A stretch of 34,118 bases of DNA from Desulfomonile tiedjei (GTDB lineage: Bacteria > Desulfobacterota > Desulfomonilia > Desulfomonilales > Desulfomonilaceae), in NCBI GenBank assembly GCA_016218715.1, contig JACRDG010000123.1:1-34118 (forward strand). The letters run 5' to 3'. Of this stretch, positions 8,528 to 16,641 are shown in pieces (the stretch's first letter is position 1; every line of letters starts with the position of its first letter). Both the position numbers and the translations under genes were made by a program. The notes beneath the pieces are model-generated. The model did no database searches, was not told the DNA's origin, and saw only the letters and a program-made list of their open reading frames with translations.

Positions 8528-10110
8528 CCGAGGTGGCAACCGAAGTTTCATGCCAAACGGGACTGTCCGCGAGGAAGAAGTCCGGTGAGAACCATTCTGC
8601 CGAACGATCGTCCGACGACCGATCCCCTCGCGCCCAGTGGCTGATCGCCGTTTGTCTCGTGTTGCTTCTTACGGGATCTTGCCGAACCTCCCTCATGAAT
8701 CCGCTCGGTTCCGGTGGCCCTCTGTACAGCTCACGCATGAGCGCGGCCGTGGCATTGGCTGACAACAGGATCGTTCCGGTCGCCGCTTTCGCGGGAAAAC
8801 AGTACCTTACCCTTGGCGATTGCAGAGATCTGGCTCTGGCCAGAAACCTCGATCTACGGGCGGCGAAGGTCGATGAGTTGACCAGAGAGATGATTCGAGA
8901 CAGTAGTGGCAAGAAGATCCTTCCTCACCTAGTGTGGGCAAGTGAGTTGGGTCAGCGGGACAACTACGGGTACAGTTTCAGCGACGTTCTGGGCCAAGAA
9001 GGGTTGAGTCCCAACCCTGGAGCCCCCGGAGCCGGGTCAGGGGTCACCAACTATTCAGTCGGCCACGAGCGAGGCACCTGGCGCTATTCCATGGAGTTGA
9101 ACTGGAGCCCCACGGATGCGCTACTGGCCTACTACCTCACCAGGAGCGGGCATAACGACACGCTCAGGGCACACTTCCAGAAGGTGCGCGTGTCACAAAA
9201 GCTCGTCGGAACCGTGGACATATCCTTCTACCGGCTCCTAAGCCTGCAGAAACGCTGCCCCATGGCAAAACGGCTGACCAACATCAGGTCCCGGATTCTG
9301 CAAGAATCCGAACGTTTACATCAGGAGAAACTAGCGCCCGTGGAAGAATGCCACCGGGCGAGGCAGAAATACCTCAAAGCCTCGCGGGTACTCCTCAACA
9401 TAGAAGACGAGTTGGAAAGACAACGGAACATCATGTTTTCCGCGATGTCGCTGTCCCCGGACCGATTGGTGGACTGCGGCGTTAATGTCATCGGTACCCT
9501 GGTAAGGCCGGCTTACTGCGAGACCCTTGCGGTTATAGAAATGACTGCAGTCAGGAACCGACCCGAAGCCCAAGTAGCGGGCCTGAGCACGGCAAACTCG
9601 ATCAACGATCTCACCCGATCGCTGGTGAGGTGTTTTCCGAAACTGACCGGCTTCTGGCGGTACACCAGGGACAAGGACCACTACCTGCTGCAGAAAGATT
9701 GGAAAGACATAGGGTTCCGGGTCTACTTCGATCTCGCGGAGTGGCTGTCCAACTGGGATGAAAAGAAAGCGGCGAGATACAACGTTACCAAGACGGATCT
9801 TGACGGCGGTGCCGTAACGCTGGGCATAGCCGTTCAAGCCCGAATGGCCGCGTTGTCCTACTTCAGGTCACTCAAGGAACTGGAATACGCTGCTTCGGCA
9901 TTAAAAAGTGCGGAAAGAGTGCTCCGTTCGGCGAGAGTCAAGCAAGCGAGCAACGACCTGACCAGGCTCGCATTCCTGGAGGTTCAGGCCGATACGCTCG
10001 AGGAGGAGATCGACGGAGTACGAGCCCTCGGCGAAGCAAACGCTGCGCTCGCAGAACTTTACGCAACTATGGGAACAAACTATAATGAGCGTAGGTCCAC
10101 CTCGCAGTGA
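8524..10110 (+). CDS. TolC-like outer membrane efflux protein
   Basis: 528 residues from a GTG overlapping the upstream stop. After a 37-residue polar start comes a hydrophobic stretch ending in LLLTGSC, a non-canonical lipobox, so it may be a lipoprotein like many OprM-type factors. The core starts with LTLGDCRDLALARNLDLRAAK, the usual beginning of an OEP repeat, and continues with long alpha-helical segments and a second repeat (about 335-528, ending with LAELYATMGTNYNERR). It would form the trimeric outer-membrane channel for the adaptors around it. The N-terminal extension before the hydrophobic segment is unusual and the true start could be further in. Confidence 0.85.
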   Translation: MTEVATEVSCQTGLSARKKSGENHSAERSSDDRSPRAQWLIAVCLVLLLTGSCRTSLMNPLGSGGPLYSSRMSAAVALADNRIVPVAAFAGKQYLTLGDCRDLALARNLDLRAAKVDELTREMIRDSSGKKILPHLVWASELGQRDNYGYSFSDVLGQEGLSPNPGAPGAGSGVTNYSVGHERGTWRYSMELNWSPTDALLAYYLTRSGHNDTLRAHFQKVRVSQKLVGTVDISFYRLLSLQKRCPMAKRLTNIRSRILQESERLHQEKLAPVEECHRARQKYLKASRVLLNIEDELERQRNIMFSAMSLSPDRLVDCGVNVIGTLVRPAYCETLAVIEMTAVRNRPEAQVAGLSTANSINDLTRSLVRCFPKLTGFWRYTRDKDHYLLQKDWKDIGFRVYFDLAEWLSNWDEKKAARYNVTKTDLDGGAVTLGIAVQARMAALSYFRSLKELEYAASALKSAERVLRSARVKQASNDLTRLAFLEVQADTLEEEIDGVRALGEANAALAELYATMGTNYNERRSTSQ

Positions 10111-10143
10111 ACGATTCGATCTTCCCGTAGCACCGGCTTGTTC

Positions 10144-12255
10144 ATGTTTGCACACCCAAGATTCCGCCCTGATTTGGACGCGTTCGCTCAGAGGGACGGA
10201 AGCGGGCACACGATAATCCTTTTGAAGGACCCTGTGTCCGGAAAGTACTTCCGCGTCTCACAGTACGAACATCGTTTCCTGAAAGCCTTGGACGGCAAGG
10301 TCGCTGTCGAAGACGCTCAGGAGCTGTTGAAGGCCAAGGGATATTTCTATTCGGCCGAAGACTGCAGCCAGATAGTGGGGAAAGCTGCTCAGGCCGGCCT
10401 TCTGTTGGGGACCCAGTTCGGGACCTCGCGCTACCAGAAGGCAATGAAGAAGCGGATAACCGACTGGAAGCGAGGGCAGCGTCTGGCCAGCCTCTACTTC
10501 CTTTTCATCCCCCTGGTTAACCCAGACCGCTTCCTCCAGCGAACGGTTCACGTCTTCCGCCTGCTGTGCAACCGCTGGACCGCTCTGCTGGCCGTCCTGG
10601 CCCTGCCAGGAGCCGTTTATCTTCTCATTTCGGGATTGCCGAGGATTCACACGGAATTCCTGTTCTTTTTCAACCTCACTAACCTGCTGTACCTCTGGGT
10701 GACCATAGCCCTGACGAAGCTTGCTCACGAACTGGCCCACGCCTATACGGCAAAGGCAATGGGATTGCATGTGCCTCAGATGGGTATCGTCTTTCTAATA
10801 TTCTTTCCGTGTCTGTTCTGCAACACGACGGACGCGTGGCAACTGGCAGATCGCAGGCAGCGTATGGCCATTAGCGCCGCGGGCGTTGTTGCAGAGATGG
10901 TCTTGGCCATATTCGCTACGTACGTGTGGTATTTTTCCAAGCCCGGTATTCTCAACTCTGTAGCCCTGTACATGATGGGCGTCTCACTGGTGTCGACGAT
11001 CCTTGTGAACGGGAATCCTCTGCTCAAATTCGATGGTTATTTCCTCCTCGTGGATCTGCTACGGATACCCAACTTGTACCAGAAATCTTTCGCACATCTC
11101 AGGTACCTGTTCATGAACGGAGTTCTCGGTGTAGCCTCGACGCCCTCCCCCGCCCGAAACAGCGAAGAGCGGGCGATCTTCACCGTATACGGATTGTCGT
11201 CCTTTATCTATCGCATGCTTGTGTACATCGGAATAGCGGTTGGCGTGTACTATCGCTTCGACAAGACGCTTGGGATTTTGCTCGCAGCCCTGGCTATAGG
11301 GTTGTTCATGGTGCGGCCCGCTATGAAGGGCACAGTCAGCCTTTACCGGCAGCGATCCTACCTTCGGCCGGGGACTGGAGGAGTTCTGACTCTGCTTGCC
11401 TCGCTGTTCGCTGTGGCACTCCTCTTTTCGATACCCATTCCGGGAAACTCAGTGTATCCTTGCTTTCTCGATTCCGCCAAGAAACAGAAGCTTACGGTTC
11501 CTTTGCAGACGTGGGTCGATGACGTCCACATCCGCGAAGGAACAGAAGTGGCAACGGGCGAGCTCTTGTTTACCTTGGATACGTCGGTATTGAATCTGAG
11601 CCTTCTGAGAAAGGAAGCCGACCGCGAGACCATCAAAACAGACCTGGAGTTGATGCTCCTGGAAGACCAGCGCAGGGCCGAGATTGCTGGGAAGGAAATA
11701 GAGCTATACCAGGTGGAGGACGAGATCCGGCGAATAAGGCAGCAGCTGGCGGAATCTCAAGGCGGCATCACCGCCCCCTTCGATGGGGTGGTAACAAAAC
11801 TCGATTCCAGGATGAAACGAGGTTTTCAACCTGGTGAAGGTGTCGTTGTCGGCGAATTGGAGTCCACGGCACAACGCGAGGTGCACGGACTTATACCTGA
11901 ACGAGACCTCCACAAAGTAAGTGTGGGTCAGGAAGTTCGCGTGGTGTTCAATTGTTCCAGACAGGAGTTCACGGGGAAAGTGCTTGATATCAAGCCATTT
12001 TCCGAGAAAGATCTGAGAGAATCCCCGTTTTCCAGCCGCGTGGGCGGCGAACTGGCGACCGAAGTAAGAGGGCAGGACCAGAAGGATTCCCCCCTAGAAG
12101 CCCAGTTTGACTGTCTGATGCCATTCGGCAACAGCGAGACCGAAATACCGCTGGGTATGACTGGAAGAATGGCGGTACCCGTCCATGCTCAGAGCATTGG
12201 AGGACGGGTGCTGGACACGCTGTCTCGAACGTTCAACAGAGAGTCCTTTTGGTAG
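10144..12255 (+). CDS. PqqD-like / M50 metalloprotease / HlyD adaptor fusion
   Basis: 703-residue multi-pass inner-membrane protein (ATG at 10144; a TTG two codons earlier is possible). Residues about 1-90 resemble a PqqD-like peptide-binding domain (FRVSQYEHRFLKALDGK). A polytopic site-2-protease region follows. It has the zinc motif HELAH (His195, Glu196, His199) inside a membrane helix and the third-ligand motif NPLLKFDGY with Asp297, so the active site looks intact. From about 440 to the end comes a periplasmic biotinyl-lipoyl/HlyD part (VDDVHIREGTEVATGE; ITAPFDGVVTKL) with a short coiled hairpin. This combination is known in exporter clusters annotated as site-2 protease/HlyD, with no defined mechanism. 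It may recognise and process the substrate's N-terminus while forming part of the conduit (inference). Confidence 0.88.
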   Translation: MFAHPRFRPDLDAFAQRDGSGHTIILLKDPVSGKYFRVSQYEHRFLKALDGKVAVEDAQELLKAKGYFYSAEDCSQIVGKAAQAGLLLGTQFGTSRYQKAMKKRITDWKRGQRLASLYFLFIPLVNPDRFLQRTVHVFRLLCNRWTALLAVLALPGAVYLLISGLPRIHTEFLFFFNLTNLLYLWVTIALTKLAHELAHAYTAKAMGLHVPQMGIVFLIFFPCLFCNTTDAWQLADRRQRMAISAAGVVAEMVLAIFATYVWYFSKPGILNSVALYMMGVSLVSTILVNGNPLLKFDGYFLLVDLLRIPNLYQKSFAHLRYLFMNGVLGVASTPSPARNSEERAIFTVYGLSSFIYRMLVYIGIAVGVYYRFDKTLGILLAALAIGLFMVRPAMKGTVSLYRQRSYLRPGTGGVLTLLASLFAVALLFSIPIPGNSVYPCFLDSAKKQKLTVPLQTWVDDVHIREGTEVATGELLFTLDTSVLNLSLLRKEADRETIKTDLELMLLEDQRRAEIAGKEIELYQVEDEIRRIRQQLAESQGGITAPFDGVVTKLDSRMKRGFQPGEGVVVGELESTAQREVHGLIPERDLHKVSVGQEVRVVFNCSRQEFTGKVLDIKPFSEKDLRESPFSSRVGGELATEVRGQDQKDSPLEAQFDCLMPFGNSETEIPLGMTGRMAVPVHAQSIGGRVLDTLSRTFNRESFW

Positions 12256-12466
12256 TACCTATGTGCGTAAGCACCAGACACATTCCGTCCTCGCCAGTCC
12301 GCAGACCCCCTCACGCCAGGCATCGAAAGACGAACCTGGCCTCTGGGGACCTGCCGGCGGCCTCTCTCTCTGGTAACCGGGGTGCCGCGGATAGGCACAG
12401 GCTGCAATGCGTAACCGGGGCGGTTGATATGATCAGGGCGCAACCAGCCTTTGACAGGAGGTCCCG

Positions 12467-13897
12467 GTGACCGAACCTGTACTTCCACAGGAGAGGTTCC
12501 TCGCTCTGGCCGTAGAGCTATGCTCGCGGGCCGTGGCTGCGGAATCCGTAGACGAAGTTTATTTCATACTTACCAACGATCTCAGGATTCTTGTGGAATT
12601 TGACCGTTGCTTCCTGATCATGCATCTGGGCGGGGAGTCCCGTTTTGTTTCCGCCACCCATCAGCCGGTCCTGGACGGAAAATCGAGACTCCAGGACGTG
12701 CTGGAAGATCTGTCTCGACATTTGTTGCTCTCGGACCGGCCCCTGGTCCTCTCTATGACCCAAGAGACCGGTTCGTTCGCGGATCAGGGAGTTCCAGAGG
12801 AGGATGTTCCGGCTTTTCAGTCCTATGCGGAGCTGGCCGGCTGGAAATACCTTTGTTGTCTACCGCTGACCTACAACGGATCCGTGGTGGGGCACTTGCT
12901 CATGGAGTTCCTTGGCGACAACGCGCCCGAAAAAGATGGCCTCATGGCTCTCGTAAAAGCCAGCCCGGTCTTTGGTGCCGCGCTGGCGATAAGGTGGCTG
13001 TTTGAGAGCAGGCCTGTAGCCGCCAAACTTCTCCACGAAGGGCTCCAACAGGGCATCCGGAGGAGAAGACTTGTCAATCGGTATTTGCCTGTCCTAACCG
13101 TGGGCGCGATACTGGTGTTGGTTCTGATGTTCCTGGTCCCAATGAAGCTGTGGGTAGGAGGGGAAGCAATAGTTGCCCCCGAGGAAAGGCAATATGCCTT
13201 CTGCAAAATAGGGGGCCTGATCGACAGGGTGTACGTCAGACACGGCTCGCAGGTGGAGAAAGACCAAGAACTGGCCGTGCTCGATCATAGAGAGCTTGAT
13301 CTGAAAATCAGACGCGAAGACAGACAACTGGAGATGCTAGCCAAGGAAATGGCACTCCTGAGAAGTAGGGCCCTGGACGATCCATCGATGTTGGGAAAGA
13401 CCAGGCTTCTGGAGCTTAAGCGAGAAAGCGTCCAGGCCGATCTGGATTTTCTTCGCTTACAGAGGCAGTTTTTGGTCATTACGGCCCCAGTGGCCGGCGT
13501 CATTATATCCAAGGATGTGGAGACCTTTTCCGGGAAGAAACTCGAGGCGGGGGAACCCTTTTGCGAGATCGCCGAGCTCGGCCGATTGTGTGCGGAGATC
13601 CATGTCCCCGAAGACAGAATCATGGGGGTACGAAAGGGTCAGAAGGCGTACCTTTACCTGAACAGCGCCCCTCGTCAAGGCTATCTCCTGACGGTGCAGG
13701 AGATAGCTCCAAAGTCGGAGGTGGAACCTCGCCTCGGCAATGTGTACAAGGTAAGAGCCGCCTTTGTGGATACCCCGGAGCCGATAAAAGTGGGAATGAA
13801 AGGGATTGGGAGTATAGACCTGGGGACTGCAAACCTTTGGACTATTCTGAGCAATCGGCTGGCCGAGCGTTGGAATCAAGCGTGGCTGCGTTTTTAG
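12467..13897 (+). CDS. GAF-domain / transmembrane / HlyD adaptor fusion
   Basis: 476 residues; GTG start with a strong AGGAGG five bases upstream. Residues about 10-180 look like a GAF domain (FDRCFLIMHLGG, KYLCCLPLTYNGSVVGHLLMEF), which would be cytoplasmic. One transmembrane helix (about 207-226) leads to a periplasmic HlyD part: lipoyl half (VYVRHGSQVEKDQELAVLD), coiled coil (about 275-330), second lipoyl half (ITAPVAGVIISKDVETFSGK) and a beta barrel up to the end. The arrangement puts a small-molecule or redox sensor directly on an adaptor, so export could be gated by a cytoplasmic signal (inference). It is the last gene of the locus. Its stop is 16 bases from the stop of the converging nuclease gene, with no visible terminator between. 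Confidence 0.85.
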   Translation: MTEPVLPQERFLALAVELCSRAVAAESVDEVYFILTNDLRILVEFDRCFLIMHLGGESRFVSATHQPVLDGKSRLQDVLEDLSRHLLLSDRPLVLSMTQETGSFADQGVPEEDVPAFQSYAELAGWKYLCCLPLTYNGSVVGHLLMEFLGDNAPEKDGLMALVKASPVFGAALAIRWLFESRPVAAKLLHEGLQQGIRRRRLVNRYLPVLTVGAILVLVLMFLVPMKLWVGGEAIVAPEERQYAFCKIGGLIDRVYVRHGSQVEKDQELAVLDHRELDLKIRREDRQLEMLAKEMALLRSRALDDPSMLGKTRLLELKRESVQADLDFLRLQRQFLVITAPVAGVIISKDVETFSGKKLEAGEPFCEIAELGRLCAEIHVPEDRIMGVRKGQKAYLYLNSAPRQGYLLTVQEIAPKSEVEPRLGNVYKVRAAFVDTPEPIKVGMKGIGSIDLGTANLWTILSNRLAERWNQAWLRF

Positions 13898-13913
13898 TGG
13901 CCGTTCACGGACT

Positions 13914-14552
13914 CTATGCCAGGCTCAGACTTTGTCGGCGCGTATGCCGCGAGGCCCTCGCGTCGGTCACCTTCGGGATTAGTGGCACATGTTTGCTTAC
14001 TGCGTCATGCTGGACTGCTATTACTGCAAGAAGACCCTCATCGACCCGAATGGATCGCCATACGCGAAAATACGGCCTTATCTCGGCCAGGTGACCGACG
14101 CGATTCGCCAGGAACCGGTGCATCTCATAGGAAGGCACGATCAGAACTCCGCCGATCATCACCTTCTCGATCATCCCGAGCGCCATCTTGTTCATGATCC
14201 CGTGGCTGGATAGGCTGTTGCCTGTCGGCCACTCCAGGGCAAAAACACGGTCTGAGACCGGAAAACACGCGTCCATTTTCCATGACTTCTTCACTGTATC
14301 AACGCCGCATGGTCTCTCCAAAATCCAGCCGAAGGACTTCAACTGTCGCATAAAGGCGCTTTTTATCGGTGCAACCCCGTTACCCTCGCCCGGTTTCTTA
14401 CCGCACTGTGAATACAGAGTGAAAGAGCCGGAGCCGGGAGGCCAGTCGACAGTCTTGATCGCTTTGGTTATGTGATCGTAAATAATTTGCCATTCCTTCG
14501 TGCCGGAGAATCCCCCCGTATCAATTAGCGGCTCGACGCTCACGATTCTCAT
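13914..14552 (-). CDS. BamHI-like type II restriction endonuclease homologue, active-site variant
   Basis: 212 residues, about the length of BamHI (213). From memory of the BamHI sequence, these blocks align in order: GNGVAPIK (BamHI NGVVPIK), GWILERP (NWYREKP, keeping the Glu77 equivalent), KMDACF (Asp94 equivalent), ALEWPTGNSLSSHGIMNKM (MEFETGNISSAHRSMNKL), LANRVGHLAEIRPYF (LTDRVTNFEELEPYF) and VSKHVPLIPK (NSNVPLIPK). The Glu111 equivalent is kept, but the Glu113 equivalent is Pro (codon CCG). In BamHI, E113 is essential for cleavage and E113K binds DNA without cutting. The gene stands 18 bases downstream of the 117-codon gene and no methyltransferase is nearby, so it is an orphan. It may be inactive, altered in specificity, or a DNA-binding remnant. 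Confidence 0.8.
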   Translation of the reverse strand: MRIVSVEPLIDTGGFSGTKEWQIIYDHITKAIKTVDWPPGSGSFTLYSQCGKKPGEGNGVAPIKSAFMRQLKSFGWILERPCGVDTVKKSWKMDACFPVSDRVFALEWPTGNSLSSHGIMNKMALGMIEKVMIGGVLIVPSYEMHRFLANRVGHLAEIRPYFRVWRSIRVDEGLLAVIAVQHDAVSKHVPLIPKVTDARASRHTRRQSLSLA

Positions 14553-14570
14553 CCTAGGGCCCTCCCATGC

Positions 14571-14924
14571 TCAATCGCTTTCGGAGAAGAAATCGGGGAA
14601 GCACCTTTCCAGAAGAATGCTTACCCTACCGATATCACTCGCTCGGCTGCCAACTACTGCCATAGGTGGTTCCGATCGATCCCCGAGATCTGCGGAAGAA
14701 ATCGGTGATGCGCCCTTAGAGTTGTTTAGGGGTGCCACCAAACGTGCAATAAGCCCCCGTAGGCAGATTCCCGAGCCCCACGCACCCTCCGTGGCAGTTG
14801 CTCCGTTAGGGGAGCACCCACCGCCAGCGTTGCTCCCTTGCTGGCAGATTCCTCGTGCAAATTCGTTCCATGGAGCTGCCAGGTCGGCCAGCTGGGGCTT
14901 GGTGTATTTGAGTCGTTTTGTCAA
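14571..14924 (-). CDS. small Cys/Gly-rich protein with YxKPxLxxL start, possible RiPP-precursor-like
   Basis: 117 residues from a TTG start, with GGAAGG about eight bases upstream. The N-terminus LKYTKPQLADL resembles the leader motif (YxKPxLxxL) of several modified-peptide precursor families. It is followed by ICQQGSNAGGGCSPNGATA and a later GSGICLRG, a CxxGSxAxxxCxxG pattern seen in Cys/Gly-rich precursor peptides. The remaining 60 residues are not of that type and have no feature I recognise. No radical SAM enzyme or other maturase is in the window. It lies 18 bases upstream of the BamHI-like gene on the same strand and probably shares its transcript. A real gene seems likely from the leader-like start and the spacing, but the function is open. 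Confidence 0.45.
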   Translation of the reverse strand: MTKRLKYTKPQLADLAAPWNEFARGICQQGSNAGGGCSPNGATATEGAWGSGICLRGLIARLVAPLNNSKGASPISSADLGDRSEPPMAVVGSRASDIGRVSILLERCFPDFFSESD

Positions 14925-15143
14925 TTCCCGTGCCTTCCATCCGGCCTGATGCCCACCGGTACCCCGAGTTCACGATCTTTTCTCCGCACTCGCTCTATCG
15001 TCTGCACCGTAGCACCGGAAAGCCACAATTGTTCAGCACGTCACTCCGCTCGGTGCTGCAGAAGGACGATAGCGGAACGGGCTGGGTCTCGCGTGCGAGG
15101 TCGAGGAACTTCATGATCGCATTCCGGGCATGGAGGCAGTGGC

Positions 15144-15986
15144 TCACTCGGTCTTTGCAAACTTCTCCAGGGCGTCCAGTTGTGCCCGGAGCCTCCGTAG
15201 TTTCTCCATTTCCTCTTCCCAGTCCCTGCGCGCCTCTTCCCACTGAAGCATCTTCTCGCGGCCGATCGAGGGCTTTATGCCGTACTTGCCGTAGGCTGCT
15301 CGCATTTCCTCTTCACGAATGTCTTTTAGGAATTTCAAATGGGCTGTCTGCCGCTCCGCAGCTTCGATTTCGCCGCGCAAAGCATCAGCAGTCGCAGTCT
15401 GTGAGCGTGATGGGGGGTCAGGCTGGATGATAGGAGTCTGTTGTTCGACCGACGGCACTGCAGAACGGTTCCTCGATCGCAATTCAAGGTACGACGACAG
15501 AATAGAGGCAGCAGCGAAACTCAGTACAGCACCGAGAACTCCAACCACTATAACGACCCACAGTTTGGGGCCGAGAGCCGAAAACCTGTCGGGTGTTTCG
15601 AGGGTTCGGTCAGACACCGCGCGACCGGTGGCAGACCCGGCCGGATCTAAGGAAGCTCCTGCGTCTATCGGCTCAACGAGACAGAGCGCCCCGATATCAG
15701 TGAGAAGTTCGTGCAGATTTCGGGCACGGGACTCCCGCATGCCTTCGATTACAGTGGTCGGAACGTCATCCAACAGCGCCAGTGCAGCAGATTTGTCTAT
15801 AGCCAGCACAGCAGCAAGCTTCTCGGAAAAGGCCCGCCTATCTCTGCCTATGTAGCCGTACAGCTTGATTCTATACGTTGCCTCTGGCACTGCCAATGCA
15901 ACCTCTCGATATGAGCTTTCTTCCCAAGGATTCGCCGAAACCGAAGACGAGAAACCATCATTCGACCGCCGAGCGTTTCGGATCAT
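15144..15986 (-). CDS. single-pass membrane protein with ribosomal L7/L12-like N-terminal domain
   Basis: 280 residues; AGGAG six bases before the ATG. Residues about 37-107 (YRIKLYGYIGRDRRAF, SAALALLDDVPTTVIEGM, LLTDIGALCLVEPID) follow the pattern of the L7/L12 C-terminal/ClpS-like fold: beta strand, a helix ending in ALxLLDDxPxxVxEG, a second helix, then xxxGAxxxLxE. A Ser/Pro-rich linker, one transmembrane helix (about 139-165, LWVVIVVGVLGAVLSFAAASIL) and a long charged coiled coil (about 205-280) follow. This is a recognition by pattern and not a proven match. It lies downstream of the minor pilins on the same strand after a gap with a hairpin, so it may be the last gene of the pilus operon or a separate gene. 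Confidence 0.6.
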   Translation of the reverse strand: MIRNARRSNDGFSSSVSANPWEESSYREVALAVPEATYRIKLYGYIGRDRRAFSEKLAAVLAIDKSAALALLDDVPTTVIEGMRESRARNLHELLTDIGALCLVEPIDAGASLDPAGSATGRAVSDRTLETPDRFSALGPKLWVVIVVGVLGAVLSFAAASILSSYLELRSRNRSAVPSVEQQTPIIQPDPPSRSQTATADALRGEIEAAERQTAHLKFLKDIREEEMRAAYGKYGIKPSIGREKMLQWEEARRDWEEEMEKLRRLRAQLDALEKFAKTE

Positions 15987-16046
15987 GTTTCGCTCCTGCC
16001 TATACGCGGGTCCATTACCCGAAGACGCCCTGAAGCGGGGTCCCCT

Positions 16047-16062
16047 GGTCCCCTAAGGGACC
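16047..16062. other. perfect hairpin after the minor-pilin operon
   Basis: GGTCCC-CTAA-GGGACC is a perfect 6-bp stem with a 4-base loop, in the 165-bp gap after pilX. There is no T-run, so it is not a clear intrinsic terminator; it could shield the 3' end of the pilin transcript. Confidence 0.35.
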
Positions 16063-16151
16063 TCATCCACCATGGCCGTGCGGTTACCCACTTCCAGAGA
16101 TGTGCCATGGATCGACCACCAGACTCCGAGCATCTCGAGCCCAGCAGCCCA

Positions 16152-16604
16152 TCAGTTCCTTGCAATCTTGGTGGCTGCCATTTCCACGACTGATTGTGCG
16201 ACAGCACCGGCAGCAGATCTGGCTCCGAGCCCCTCGACAGTCCAGAACTCCACGTGAAAACCGCTTTCTGGGCCCAGTTCCCAACCCGGGAAATCCTGGG
16301 CGTTGACGCTGTACCCTCTAATAGTCACGCTGGAGCTCCACTGCCCCACGGTAAGTAGAGTATTGTTCCCGACGGGGTACTGAATAACCTCCGTGTCGTA
16401 ACTTGCCACTGTCATGAGCTGAATCTTGTTGTACCCATACGTGGCCCCTCCGTCGGCAAGATTGAACATCTTGTCATAGTTCTTTTGCGCGGAACTGAAT
16501 CTTGTGTTCATGATGCTCTGAACCATCAACCCTGCCCCCAGCAGACTCACGACCGCCAGGATCAGCAACACCAGGGCTACTGCCATACCTCGTTCCTTAT
16601 TCAT
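16152..16604 (-). CDS. pilX: PilX-type minor pilin
   Basis: 150 residues. The N-terminus MNKERG-MAVALVLLILAVVSLLGAG has the basic leader, the Gly6/Met7 prepilin-peptidase site and the hydrophobic N-helix. It lacks Glu at position +5, as is usual for the PilX/GspK class that caps pilus tips. The early region fits the PilX_N domain (FSSAQKNYDKMFNLADGGATYGYNK). AGGAG lies nine bases before the ATG. It is the last pilin gene of the operon, 37 bases after pilW, and would act with PilV, PilW, FimT and PilY1 in pilus priming in the inner membrane and periplasm. Confidence 0.8.
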   Translation of the reverse strand: MNKERGMAVALVLLILAVVSLLGAGLMVQSIMNTRFSSAQKNYDKMFNLADGGATYGYNKIQLMTVASYDTEVIQYPVGNNTLLTVGQWSSSVTIRGYSVNAQDFPGWELGPESGFHVEFWTVEGLGARSAAGAVAQSVVEMAATKIARN

Positions 16605-16641
16605 GGTTCAGTTCTCCTCTCTGCCTATCTTGCCCAGACGT

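Noticed and set aside
12310-12400. Possible GEMM (cyclic di-GMP) riboswitch before the GAF-HlyD gene: a GAAA tetraloop and GGTAACCGGGGTGCCG look similar to parts of the motif.
   Set aside because: The defining ACGCAAAGC core and the GGGCAAACC strand are absent and the helices do not form properly.
14925-15120. Short minus-strand frames upstream of the 117-codon gene, one starting MKFLDLARE and one ending in ELGVPVGIRPDGRHGN with its stop overlapping the TTG start.
   Set aside because: They are in different frames, broken by a stop near 15040, and too short to defend; they may be remnants of one decayed gene.
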